From: JAFKKS01 sp039808325
GTDB lineage: Bacteria; Pseudomonadota; Alphaproteobacteria; Rhizobiales; Xanthobacteraceae
DNA length: 45,340 nucleotides
Assembly (NCBI GenBank): GCA_039808325.1
Contig: JBDHSU010000014.1
Coordinates: forward strand, 1-45,340
Direction of reading: 5' to 3'
Of this stretch, positions 32,642 to 40,798 are shown in pieces. A program made the translations under genes and the position numbers. The notes under the pieces are model-generated. The model was not told the DNA's origin and searched no databases. It was given only the letters and a program-made list of their open reading frames with translations. Every line of letters begins with the position of its first letter. Positions within the stretch are counted from its first letter, which is position 1.

Positions 32642-34438
32642 ATGGCCGCCCTCGAAATTGTCAATCTCACCGTGCTGCTTGGGGCGGTGATCGTGCTCGC
32701 AGGCATTCTGTCGAGCCTCGTGGCGCTTCGTTTCGGCGCCCCCCTGTTGCTCATCTTTCTTCTGATTGGCGTGTTCGCGGGCGAATCTGGCCCGGGCGGC
32801 ATCAAGTTCCACGACGTCGGGATCGCATTCACGGTCGGCTCGATCGCCCTGGCGCTCATTTTGTTCGACGGCGGGCTGCGGACCCGGTTCCAGGCGTTCA
32901 AGAACGTGCTGGCGCCCGCCGGCCTGTTGGCCACGGCCGGCGTGCTGATCACGGCGGCGCTAATCGCACCGGTGGCGTTCATCGCTCTCGATCTGTCGTG
33001 GACGGAGAGCCTGCTGATCGGTGCGGTGATCGGCTCGACCGACGCCGCGGCGGTGTTTTTCCTGATCCACACGCGTGGGCTGCGCTTGCGGCCGCGCGTC
33101 GCCGCGACGCTCGAGGTCGAGTCGGGGACGAACGACCCTTTCGCGATCTTTCTGACCATCATCCTGGTGGAGATCCTGACCCAGGGGCACGGGAGTTACG
33201 GCGAGGCGGTTGCGGAACTTTCCGTGCGGGCGCTGGTCGGCATGGCGCTCGGCCTGCTCGGCGGGCAGGCGGTCGTCGGCGTGATGAACCGGCTCGGCCT
33301 GCCGCAAGGCCTGCATGCGCCGTTCGTCGCGACGGCGGCGCTGGTCATCTTCGGCGCCACCGAGGCGGCGCATGGCTCCGGCTATCTCGCCGCCTACGTC
33401 GCCGGCATGATCGTCGGCAATCGGCCGACGCGCGCGCACAATGCGATCATCACCTTTCTCGACGCGGTGACGTGGCTCGCGCAGATCGTGATGTTCGTCA
33501 TTCTCGGCCTGCTGGTGTTTCCAGAGCGGTTGGTGTCGTCGCTCGTCCCCGCGCTCCTTGTGGCGTTCGTGCTGACGTTCATCGCGCGGCCGGCGGCGGT
33601 GTTCCTCTGCCTCTGGCCGTTCCGCTACGCGTGGCGGGAAAAGATATTCATCTCATGGGTTGGCCTGCGCGGCGCGGTCGGCATCTTCCTTGCCTCGATC
33701 CCGCTCCTGGTCGGAATGCCGAAGGCTTACATCTATTTCGATGTCGCCTTCGTCGTGGTGCTGATCTCGCTGCTCGTGCAGGGCTGGACGCTGGCGCCGG
33801 CGGCGCGCCGCCTGCAGATCGCGCTGCCGCGCAGTGATGCGGCCCCGCAGCGCGTCGAGCTTGATCTTCCGGGGCAGACGACGCACGAGCTTGTCGGCTA
33901 TGCGGTCGGGCCCAATAGTCTCTTCTTGCGCCGCCATGTGTTGCCGAATTGGGCGAAGCTCGCGCTCCTGGTGCGCGATCAGCGCGTGCTTTCACCGCTC
34001 GAGGCCGGCCCCGTTCGGGAAAGCGACTATGTCTATTTTCTCGCGCCGCTTGAGAAGGCGCGCGCGCTCGACCGTTTCTTCGTCGACATGCCGAAGCCGA
34101 ACAAGCCGGACGCGCGACTTCTCGGCGGCTTCCAGGTCTCGGCCGACGTGACGCTCGGCGCGCTCGCTGAAATCTACGGGCTGTCGATCTCCGAGGAGGA
34201 TGCATCGCTGCCGCTCGCCGAATGGTTCGATCAGCAGTTCGACGATACGCCGACGGAGGGAGATCGCCTGCCGCTCGGCGCGATCGAGGTGGTGGCCGAC
34301 CGCGTGGTCGACGGCAAGGTCGTGACGGTCGGTCTGGATCTTGCCGACGAGCCCGAAACGCCCCCCGGGCCGCTCACCTGGAGCGGACGCCTGCGCGCCG
34401 CGGTGAAACCGCTGATATCCGGACTGGGATTCGGTTAG
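32642..34438 (+). CDS. nhaP2: NhaP2/CvrA-type potassium:proton antiporter
   Basis: The 598-aa protein has a CPA1 membrane domain (about 1-395; FDGGLRTRFQAFKNV, STDAAAVFFLIHTRGL, ESGTNDPFAIFLT, WVGLRGAVGIFLA). The paired acidic site is present in ESGTNDP. Cytoplasmic modules follow: a TrkA-C-like domain (about 405-490) and a CorC/HlyC-type domain (about 500-590, with DVTLGALAEIYGL). This is the NhaP2 family, exporting K+ or Na+ for protons. A GGGAGGAG lies 14 bases upstream of the ATG at 32642. Its stop codon forms the edge of the palindromic repeat at 34436. Confidence 0.92.
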   Translation: MAALEIVNLTVLLGAVIVLAGILSSLVALRFGAPLLLIFLLIGVFAGESGPGGIKFHDVGIAFTVGSIALALILFDGGLRTRFQAFKNVLAPAGLLATAGVLITAALIAPVAFIALDLSWTESLLIGAVIGSTDAAAVFFLIHTRGLRLRPRVAATLEVESGTNDPFAIFLTIILVEILTQGHGSYGEAVAELSVRALVGMALGLLGGQAVVGVMNRLGLPQGLHAPFVATAALVIFGATEAAHGSGYLAAYVAGMIVGNRPTRAHNAIITFLDAVTWLAQIVMFVILGLLVFPERLVSSLVPALLVAFVLTFIARPAAVFLCLWPFRYAWREKIFISWVGLRGAVGIFLASIPLLVGMPKAYIYFDVAFVVVLISLLVQGWTLAPAARRLQIALPRSDAAPQRVELDLPGQTTHELVGYAVGPNSLFLRRHVLPNWAKLALLVRDQRVLSPLEAGPVRESDYVYFLAPLEKARALDRFFVDMPKPNKPDARLLGGFQVSADVTLGALAEIYGLSISEEDASLPLAEWFDQQFDDTPTEGDRLPLGAIEVVADRVVDGKVVTVGLDLADEPETPPGPLTWSGRLRAAVKPLISGLGFG

Positions 34439-34520
34439 CGCATGATCCCGAAAAGTGTAACGGCTTTCGGAAAAGCATGCCCTCGGGCTCGGTCCGGGGG
34501 ATCATGCGCAAACGAGTAAG
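34436..34520. repeat. Dispersed repeat, copy C (left half), abutting a stop codon
   Basis: TTAGCGCATGATCCCGAAAA to about AAACGAG matches the first about 85 bases of copies A and B. It keeps the CCGAAAA/TTTCGG core and GGGGGATCATGCGCAAAC, but the gap region ATAACGACG is missing. The TAG of the antiporter gene is the first triplet of the repeat. The unit fills the convergent junction with the ABC ATPase gene. Confidence 0.8.
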
Positions 34521-34594
34521 AAGAGCGGCGGTCTCATTCGCCGCAGGTTAGTCAGGCCTTAAACGGGGATCGAGGAGGTCGCAGCGCTCTCGGT

Positions 34595-35392
34595 TCACGC
34601 CGGTCGCGGTGCGCGCATGAACGGGACTTGCGCCCCGTCCACCTCCACCATGATCGCGTCGACGCCGAAGACATCGCCGATGCGGGTCGCCGAGAGTGCC
34701 TCCTGCGGCGGCGCATCGGCGACGAGACGCCCTTGCGCCATCACCAGGACGCGATCCGCGAACCGCGCCGCGAGCGCGAGATCATGCATCACCGCGAGGA
34801 CCGCGCCGCCGCGCCGCGCGGTTTCACGCAATTGTTCCATCACCATGAGCTGGTGGCGCGGATCGAGTGACGCGGTCGGCTCGTCGGCGAGAAGGATGGG
34901 CGCCTCCGTCGCCACCGCACGGGCGAGCGCCACGCGCGCGCGCTCGCCGCCGGAGAGAGTGAGCACCGAGCGTGCGGCGAACGCCTCGATGCCGGTCGTG
35001 GCGATGGCGCGCGACACGGCCTGTCGGTCGGCGTCCGTGGTGCGCGAAAACGGATCGGCGTGCGGGTGCCGGCCCAGCGCCACGATCTCGGCCGCCGCCA
35101 GCGGCCAGTTGAAGGCATGGCCCTGCGGCAGATAGGCGAGGAGGCGCGCGCGCGCGCGTCCGCTCATCGCCTTTATGGAGCGCCCCTCGATTCGCACCTC
35201 GCCCTGCGCCGCGATCAGCCCGACGATGGCGCGCAACAGCGTCGTCTTGCCGGCGCCGTTCGGGCCGACGAGCGCGGTCAGGCTCCCGCGCTCCAGCGCG
35301 AATGTCACGCCGCTGACGATGGGGCGGCCGCCGATCGTGACGCTCAGCGAAGCCGCGTCCAGCACGGGGAGCTTGGCGGATGCGTCGCTCAC
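34595..35392 (-). CDS. ABC transporter ATPase, B12/heme/siderophore uptake (BtuD/HmuV type)
   Basis: The 265-aa ATPase pairs with the FecCD-type permease. It has Walker A VGPNGAGKTTLL, the Q-loop LAYLPQGHAFNWPL, signature LSGGERARVALARA, Walker B ILLADEPTASLD and switch His in VMHDLALAARFAD. The start is GTG at 35392, because its first base pair overlaps the permease stop in a GTGA arrangement (permease TGA at 35389-35391). This indicates translational coupling. An apparent extension upstream in the same frame is a shadow. The family cannot be resolved between cobalamin, heme and ferric siderophore from the ATPase alone. Confidence 0.88.
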   Translation of the reverse strand: MSDASAKLPVLDAASLSVTIGGRPIVSGVTFALERGSLTALVGPNGAGKTTLLRAIVGLIAAQGEVRIEGRSIKAMSGRARARLLAYLPQGHAFNWPLAAAEIVALGRHPHADPFSRTTDADRQAVSRAIATTGIEAFAARSVLTLSGGERARVALARAVATEAPILLADEPTASLDPRHQLMVMEQLRETARRGGAVLAVMHDLALAARFADRVLVMAQGRLVADAPPQEALSATRIGDVFGVDAIMVEVDGAQVPFMRAPRPA

Positions 35393-36393
35393 GCGGGGAC
35401 GCCTTCCAGGAATTTCCGTTCGCGCAGGATCATCGAGAGGAAAAACGGAACGCCGATCAGCGCGGTGACGACGCCGAGCTTGATCTCGGTCGCCGCCGGA
35501 ACGAGGCGCACGACGATGTCGGACGCTGTCAGCAGCGCTGCGCCGGCGAGCGCCGCCGGCAGCATGATGCGCGCCGGGTCGGAGCCGACCGCGCGTCGCA
35601 CGAGGTGCGGCGCAACGAGCCCGACGAATCCGACCGCGCCGGTGACGGCGACGGAGGCGCCGACGCCGAGTGCGACGCCGACCACCACGAGGATGCGCGT
35701 GCGCGCGATATCGACGCCGAGGGACGCGGCCCCGTCCTCGCCGAGCGTCAGCGCGCGGAACGCGGGGGCGCAAAGGCTCAGCAGCATCCAACTCAGCAAA
35801 AGGAACGGCAGGATGAGCACGACGTGCTCGCTGCTGCGGTCTTCCAGCGAGCCGAGCAGCCAGAACGCGATCTCCAGGGCGATGTAAGGATTGGGCGCGA
35901 GATTGAGGATGAGCGCGGTCGCTGCGCCGGCGAAGCTTGCGAGGGCGAGGCCAGCGAGCAAGGTCACGGTCAGACTCGTGCGACGTCCGGCGATGGCGAG
36001 CAGGCCGCCGATCGAAACGAGCGCGCCGGCGATGCCGGCGAGCGGCACGGCGAACGATGTGACGCCGGCGAAGCCGAAGGCGATCATCAGGGAAGCGCCC
36101 GCCGCCGCGGCTTGCGGTGCGCCGAACAGCGCCGGTTCCGCGAGCGGATTGCGCAGCAGGCCCTGTAGGGCCGCACCGGCGAGGCCGAAGGTTCCGCCGA
36201 TCAAAAGCGCGAGAATCGTGCGCGGCAGGCGAATCTCGCGCACGATCAAGCCGGCGATACCATCGCCGTCGATCAGGCCGTGCCATGCCGCGGCGAGCGG
36301 CAGCGATGCCGCGCCGACTGTGAGGGAGAGCACGGCGAGCGCGCCAACAAGCAGGCTCAGGCCAAGGTTGATGTGGCTGCGCGGCGGATGCAT
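35389..36393 (-). CDS. FecCD/BtuC-type ABC transporter permease
   Basis: The 334-aa inner-membrane protein has about ten helices with the family signatures IVREIRLPRTILALLIGG, GAALQGLLRNPLAEPALFG, SLGVDIARTRILVV and the coupling segment FVGLVAPHLVRRAVG. It moves cobalamin, heme or iron-siderophore across the inner membrane with the ATPase encoded downstream. The ATG at 36393 gives a short MHPPRSH start. An extension to 36489 is unlikely. It is divergent from the binding-protein gene at 36498, sharing a 104-bp promoter region in which I saw no cobalamin riboswitch. Confidence 0.92.
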   Translation of the reverse strand: MHPPRSHINLGLSLLVGALAVLSLTVGAASLPLAAAWHGLIDGDGIAGLIVREIRLPRTILALLIGGTFGLAGAALQGLLRNPLAEPALFGAPQAAAAGASLMIAFGFAGVTSFAVPLAGIAGALVSIGGLLAIAGRRTSLTVTLLAGLALASFAGAATALILNLAPNPYIALEIAFWLLGSLEDRSSEHVVLILPFLLLSWMLLSLCAPAFRALTLGEDGAASLGVDIARTRILVVVGVALGVGASVAVTGAVGFVGLVAPHLVRRAVGSDPARIMLPAALAGAALLTASDIVVRLVPAATEIKLGVVTALIGVPFFLSMILRERKFLEGVPA

Positions 36394-36497
36394 GTAATGG
36401 ATGGCCTCGTGAGCGCGCGGCGCGGCGGAGGGTCGACGTGCCTGCCTAACCTGTCGGACGGCACGGTCAAGCCCGTCGCCGGCTTTCACTGTATAGG

Positions 36498-37385
36498 ATG
36501 AATGCCTTTCCGATGCTGCGTCTCGCCATCCTCTGCTTTTTGATGCTTGCGACGGCCGCCTGGGCGGCGGAGGCGCCGCGGCGGGTTGCCTCCTTCAATC
36601 TTTGCGCGGACCAGTTGGTGCTCGCGCTTGCCGATCCCGGCCAGATCGCCGGGGTGTCGACATTCGCATCCGATCCCGAACTCTCGGTGATGGCCGAACG
36701 CGCGAAGGCGTTTCGCACGCTCGATCAACGCTCCGAGGCGACGGTCGCGCTGCAGCCCGATCTGGTTCTGGTCGGCCCCAACGACCGGCCGACGATCCGC
36801 CGCGCGTTGACGCGCCTCGGCCTGCATGTCGAGGAAGTCGGTCTCGTCTCGGACCTCGCCTCGGTGCGGGCACAGGTGCGAAGCATGGCGGAGCGGCTAG
36901 GGCATCCCGAGCGCGGCGCGGCGTTGAACGCGGCGATCGATGCCGCGCGCGTCCGGCTTGTCGCCGCCGCGGGTGGGAAGAAGCGCACCGCCCTCGTCGT
37001 CGAGCGGCAAGGATACACGGCCGGACCGGATAGCCTTATCGTCAATCTGTTGCGGGAGGCTGGTCTGGTGCTGCCGCGCGGCGCGCCGTCCGGTCTCGGC
37101 GGCTTCGTGCCGCTGGAGCGCCTGCTGCAGATCGATCCCGACGTTCTCGTGCTATACGAAGCGACGGAAGGGGCGACGGATCAGGGCGCGCTGTTTCTGT
37201 CGCATCCGGCGCTGGAGGCGCGGTTCCCGCCGGAACGGCGCCTGATGGTGCCGCGCCGCCTGGCGCTTTGCGGCGGACCGCCCGTCGTCGCGGCGCTGGA
37301 TTTTCTGACGCGCCTGGTGCGCGCGCCGCCGCCGCTGCGCACATTCACGCAAGCGCCATCCGCGAGTCCTTCCACGACGCGATGA
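36498..37385 (+). CDS. Periplasmic binding protein of the BtuF/FecB type
   Basis: The 295-aa protein has a signal peptide (MLRLAILCFLMLATAAWA then AEAP). The two-lobed COG0614 fold is visible in RRVASFNLCADQLVLALADP, VALQPDLVLVGP, a bridging helix and the GLGGFVPLERLLQIDPDVLV segment. It should deliver the ligand to the divergently encoded permease. An ATG at 36513 is an alternative start. Its 3' end overlaps that of the second binding-protein gene by 41 bases in convergent orientation, so the last 13 codons are read on both strands. Confidence 0.87.
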   Translation: MNAFPMLRLAILCFLMLATAAWAAEAPRRVASFNLCADQLVLALADPGQIAGVSTFASDPELSVMAERAKAFRTLDQRSEATVALQPDLVLVGPNDRPTIRRALTRLGLHVEEVGLVSDLASVRAQVRSMAERLGHPERGAALNAAIDAARVRLVAAAGGKKRTALVVERQGYTAGPDSLIVNLLREAGLVLPRGAPSGLGGFVPLERLLQIDPDVLVLYEATEGATDQGALFLSHPALEARFPPERRLMVPRRLALCGGPPVVAALDFLTRLVRAPPPLRTFTQAPSASPSTTR

Positions 37386-38148
37386 TGTCGCGCAGGGCGT
37401 CGAGGCCGTCGGTCAGCGCCGCCGGGCCGGCCTGCAGGATGAGCGGCGACTTGATCTCGCGCAGCCAGTTCGTGCGCACGGCGGCGACCCGATCGAAGCC
37501 CGGCCGCGCGACGAATTTCGCCGGCGCGAATTTCTTGCCGCACCAGGAGGCGATCGCGATATCGGGATCGCGCGCGATGACGTCGGCAGGCATGACGATG
37601 CGGTTCTTGGCGCTCTTGTTGCGCGCGCATTCCGCGAAGACGTCGTCGCCTCCGGCGACGACGATCAGTTCCGACACCCAGCCGATGCCGGAGATCATCG
37701 GCTCGTCCCATTCCTCGAAATAGACGCGCGGGCGCCGCGCGCCGGCCGCCGTTGCCGTGCGGATGTCGTCGAGCCGGCGTTGCAGTCGTTGCGCCAGCGC
37801 GTCGGCTTTGCCGGGCGCGCCAATGAGCGCGCCGACCGTGCGGATCATCGCGAGGATACCGGCGATGTCGCGTTGATTGAAGGCGTGCACGGCCACGCCT
37901 TCACGTATCAGGGCGGCGACGATGTCGGCCTGCAAATCCGAGAAGGCGAGGACGAGATCGGGCGACAAAGCCAGGATTTTCGGAATATCGGCGCTTGTGA
38001 AGGCGGACACGCGAGGCTTTTCGCGGCGCACCTGTGGGGGGCGGACAGCATATCCCGAGACACCGACGATGCGCTTTTGCTCGCCGAGCAGGTAGAGCGT
38101 TTCAACCGTCTCTTCGGTCAGGCAGACGATGCGAGCGGGCGGGAACAT
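37345..38148 (-). CDS. BtuF-like cobalamin-binding-type protein without signal peptide
   Basis: The 267-aa COG0614 protein starts directly with MFPPARIVCLTEETVETLYL and contains GEQKRIVGVSGYAVRPP, ILALSPDLVLAFSD, AVHAFNQRDIAGI, FEEWDEPMISGIGWVSELIV and a C-terminal IILAAQ-like ALRDIIASW, as in BtuF. No signal peptide or lipobox precedes it, and no upstream start is available because a TGA lies in frame. It may be cytoplasmic, or secretion may need a start I cannot see. Its 3' end overlaps the periplasmic binding protein gene. Cytoplasmic BtuF relatives are annotated as cobalamin-binding proteins in other bacteria. Confidence 0.82.
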   Translation of the reverse strand: MFPPARIVCLTEETVETLYLLGEQKRIVGVSGYAVRPPQVRREKPRVSAFTSADIPKILALSPDLVLAFSDLQADIVAALIREGVAVHAFNQRDIAGILAMIRTVGALIGAPGKADALAQRLQRRLDDIRTATAAGARRPRVYFEEWDEPMISGIGWVSELIVVAGGDDVFAECARNKSAKNRIVMPADVIARDPDIAIASWCGKKFAPAKFVARPGFDRVAAVRTNWLREIKSPLILQAGPAALTDGLDALRDIIASWKDSRMALA

Positions 38149-38339
38149 CGCGTTTTTGCGGCCTTTTTTCGGGCTGAACGTGCAACCATAGTCTATTTGT
38201 CAGGTTGCGGTGTTTCTGTTTCAGTCCCGGCCAGTTCGGCAGGGCGCTGGCCAGATCCGGAAGCGGACTCCCTGTGTGCGATTCGATCCTCGCCCGCGGA
38301 GCGGCGGAGGGGAACCGCGTGAAGCGGGAGGGAGGGGGC

Positions 38340-39992
38340 GTGGCAGAGATGAGCGAGTCCGGCGCCCGCGGCGTTGCCGCTCTCGAAGGCGACTACGACT
38401 ATATCGTCGTCGGAGCGGGGTCGGCCGGATGCGTGCTCGCCAATCGCCTCTCCGCCGATCCGAGGAACCGCGTGCTGCTGCTCGAAGCCGGCGGCCGCGA
38501 CAACTGGATCTGGTTCCACATTCCAGTCGGCTACCTGTTCGCGGTGAGCAATCCGCGCGCCGACTGGTGTTTCAAGACCGAGGCGGAGCCGGGCCTCAAC
38601 GGCCGCAGGCTCAACTATCCGCGCGGCAAGGTCGTCGGCGGCTGCTCCGCGATCAACGGCATGATCTACATGCGCGGCCAAGCGGCCGACTACGATCATT
38701 GGCGCCAGCTTGGCCTTGCCGGCTGGGGATGGGACGACGTGCTGCCGTTCTTCAAGCGGCAGGAGGATCATTTCCAGGGCGCGAGCGCCCTGCACGGCGC
38801 CGGCGGCGAGTGGCGCGTGGAAGAGCAGCGGCTTCACTGGGATCTGCTCGAGGCCTGGCGGACGGCGGCGGAACAGGCCGGTATCGCGCGGATCGACGAT
38901 TTCAACACCGGCGACAACGAAGGCGTCAGCTACTTCCAAGTGAACCAGCGGCGCGGCCGGCGCTGGTCGGCGGCGCGTGGTTTCCTCAAGCCCGTGCTCA
39001 GCCGTCCGAATTTCCGGCTCGAAACCGGATGCCAGGTCGAGGCGGTGATTTTCGAAGACAAGCGCGCCGTCGGGGTGCGCTGGCGCCAGAACGGCGCGGT
39101 ACGCGTGGCGCGCGCGGGCGGCGAGGTCGTGCTGGCGGCCGGCGCGCTCGGCTCGGCGCAATTGCTGCAACTTTCCGGCGTCGGTCCGGCGGCGCAACTC
39201 GCGGAGCACGGCATTCCGCTCGTCCTCGACAGGCCGGGCGTCGGCGCGAACCTACAGGATCATCTGCAGTTGCGGCTGATCTACAAGGTGAGCGGCATCA
39301 AGACGCTCAACGAAACCTACGGCTCATTGATGGGTCGGGCGCGGATGGGCCTCGACTACGCGCTGCGCCGACGCGGGCCGCTCACCATGGCGCCGTCGCA
39401 ACTCGGCGCGTTCACCCGCTCGGACCCCGCACGGGAGCGCGCCAACATCCAGTTTCACGTGCAGCCGCTGTCGCTCGACAAGTTCGGCGAGCCGCTGCAT
39501 GCGTTCCCGGCCTTCACCTGCAGCGTCTGCAACGTGCAGCCGACGAGTCGCGGCACGGTTACCTTGCGCTCCGCCGATCCCGCGGCGGCGCCGGTGATCG
39601 CGCCGAATTATCTCTCGACCGACGAGGACCGGAAAGTCGCGGCCGATTCGATCCGCGTCGCGCGCCGCATCGCCGGGCAGCGGGCGCTGGCGCCGTATCG
39701 TCCGCGCGAGTTCCTGCCCGGCCCGGAGATCGATACCGACGACGCGTCGCTCGCGAAAGCGGCGGGCGCCATCGGCACGACGATCTTCCACCCCGTCGGC
39801 ACGGCGCGCATGGGGTTGCCGAGCGATCCGCGCGCCGTCGTCGACGGGCGCTTGCGCGTGATGGGGCTGGAGCGGTTGCGCGTCATCGATGCCTCGGTGA
39901 TGCCGACGATCACCTCCGGCAACACCAATTCGCCGACGATGATGATCGCCGAGAAGGGTGCGACGATGCTGCTGGAGGACGCGCGGCGTTGA
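38340..39992 (+). CDS. GMC-family FAD oxidoreductase (choline/alcohol dehydrogenase type)
   Basis: The 550-aa flavoprotein oxidises an alcohol. The ADP-binding motif is DYIVVGAGSAGCVLANRL, then LLLEAGG, the GMC signature 1 in PRGKVVGGCSAINGMIYMRG, signature 2 in GALGSAQLLQLSGVG, and the C-terminal active-site pair His in TIFHPVGTARMG and Asn in SGNTNSPTMMIAEKG. It resembles bacterial choline dehydrogenase or PEG dehydrogenase relatives, but the substrate cannot be told. I chose the GTG at 38340, which follows a GGGAGGGAGG stretch by a few bases. An ATG at 38349 is the alternative. A longer extension to 38205 is unlikely. Confidence 0.9.
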   Translation: MAEMSESGARGVAALEGDYDYIVVGAGSAGCVLANRLSADPRNRVLLLEAGGRDNWIWFHIPVGYLFAVSNPRADWCFKTEAEPGLNGRRLNYPRGKVVGGCSAINGMIYMRGQAADYDHWRQLGLAGWGWDDVLPFFKRQEDHFQGASALHGAGGEWRVEEQRLHWDLLEAWRTAAEQAGIARIDDFNTGDNEGVSYFQVNQRRGRRWSAARGFLKPVLSRPNFRLETGCQVEAVIFEDKRAVGVRWRQNGAVRVARAGGEVVLAAGALGSAQLLQLSGVGPAAQLAEHGIPLVLDRPGVGANLQDHLQLRLIYKVSGIKTLNETYGSLMGRARMGLDYALRRRGPLTMAPSQLGAFTRSDPARERANIQFHVQPLSLDKFGEPLHAFPAFTCSVCNVQPTSRGTVTLRSADPAAAPVIAPNYLSTDEDRKVAADSIRVARRIAGQRALAPYRPREFLPGPEIDTDDASLAKAAGAIGTTIFHPVGTARMGLPSDPRAVVDGRLRVMGLERLRVIDASVMPTITSGNTNSPTMMIAEKGATMLLEDARR

Positions 39993-40070
39993 TTGCCGTC
40001 GCGCTCTGCGGGAGCATGGCGGCGATTCGCGCGCCCGCGTCGGGCGCCCGCGCCGGCCTGGAGGGGTGAG

Positions 40071-40655
40071 ATGAATCTGTTGGAGCGGGTGAAAGCGCTC
40101 CTTCTCTCGCCACGGAGCGAATGGCCGGTCATCGCGCGCGAGCCGGCCGACTTGGCGCATCTCTTCACGAACTACGTCGGCTATCTCGCCGTCATTCCGG
40201 CCGTCGCGGGCTTTGTCGGCGGATCGCTCGTCGGCGTCTCGGTTGGCGGGATGGGCACGGTGCGGACCGGGTTCTTCTCCGGCCTGATGTTCGCGATCTT
40301 CAGCTATCTGATGACCTTCGTCGGCGTCTACGCGATCGCGTGGATCATCGATATGCTGGCGCCGCGCTTCGGCGGAGAGAAGGATTTCGCCAACGCGCTA
40401 CGCGTTTCGTCCTACTTTCCGACGCCGTTCTGGCTCGCCGGAATTTTCTCGATGCTGCCGGGCTTGAGTTTCCTCGGGATATTCGGTCTGTATGGTTTCT
40501 ATCTACTATGGCTCGGGCTTCCGGCGCTGATGAAAGCGCCGCAGGACAAAGCCGGCGGCTACACCGCGGCGATCGCCGCCTGCACGATCCTCGTCGCCCT
40601 CGTCATCGCGGTCACGCTCGGCGGCCTGTTCGGTGTGTCGCGCAGTTTGCTGTGA
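40071..40655 (+). CDS. Yip1-family membrane protein
   Basis: The 194-aa protein has a short cytoplasmic N-terminus (MNLLERVKALLLSPRSEWPV IAREP, typical of bacterial YIP1 proteins) followed by five hydrophobic segments. These include LMFAIFSYLMTFVGVYAIAW, the LAGIFSMLPGLSFLGIFGLY segment and the C-terminal AAIAACTILVALVIAVTLGG. The function of the bacterial family is unknown. The ATG at 40071 has GGAGGGG nearby. It starts 78 bases after the GMC gene, possibly in the same transcript. Confidence 0.85.
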   Translation: MNLLERVKALLLSPRSEWPVIAREPADLAHLFTNYVGYLAVIPAVAGFVGGSLVGVSVGGMGTVRTGFFSGLMFAIFSYLMTFVGVYAIAWIIDMLAPRFGGEKDFANALRVSSYFPTPFWLAGIFSMLPGLSFLGIFGLYGFYLLWLGLPALMKAPQDKAGGYTAAIAACTILVALVIAVTLGGLFGVSRSLL

Positions 40656-40669
40656 AGGCGTCCTACCCA

Positions 40670-40770
40670 CTCAGTGTCGTCTCCGCGAAGGCGGAGACTC
40701 AGTATTCACGAATCTTACGACTCATGGAGACTGGGCGTACCGGATGCCCGCCTTCGCGGGCATGACACCA
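40670..40770. repeat. REP-type double hairpin, E family, copy 3
   Basis: CACTCAGTGTC leads into GTCTCCGC-GAAG-GCGGAGAC (40679-40698), and after about 45 bases ATGCCCGC-CTTC-GCGGGCAT (40744-40763) follows. Arms and loops match those at 14158-14260 except for a compensatory C-to-T/G-to-A pair change in hairpin 1. It fills the convergent junction between the Yip1 gene and mepA. Confidence 0.85.
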
Positions 40771-40798
40771 TGTTGATGTGAGGACGACATTCCGAAGT

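Noticed and set aside
36394..36497. Cobalamin riboswitch in front of the B12/iron-type uptake genes
   Set aside because: I looked for the conserved GCCACTG box and surrounding stems in the divergent leader and in 38149-38339 and found none. The regions are also too short for a full riboswitch on either strand.
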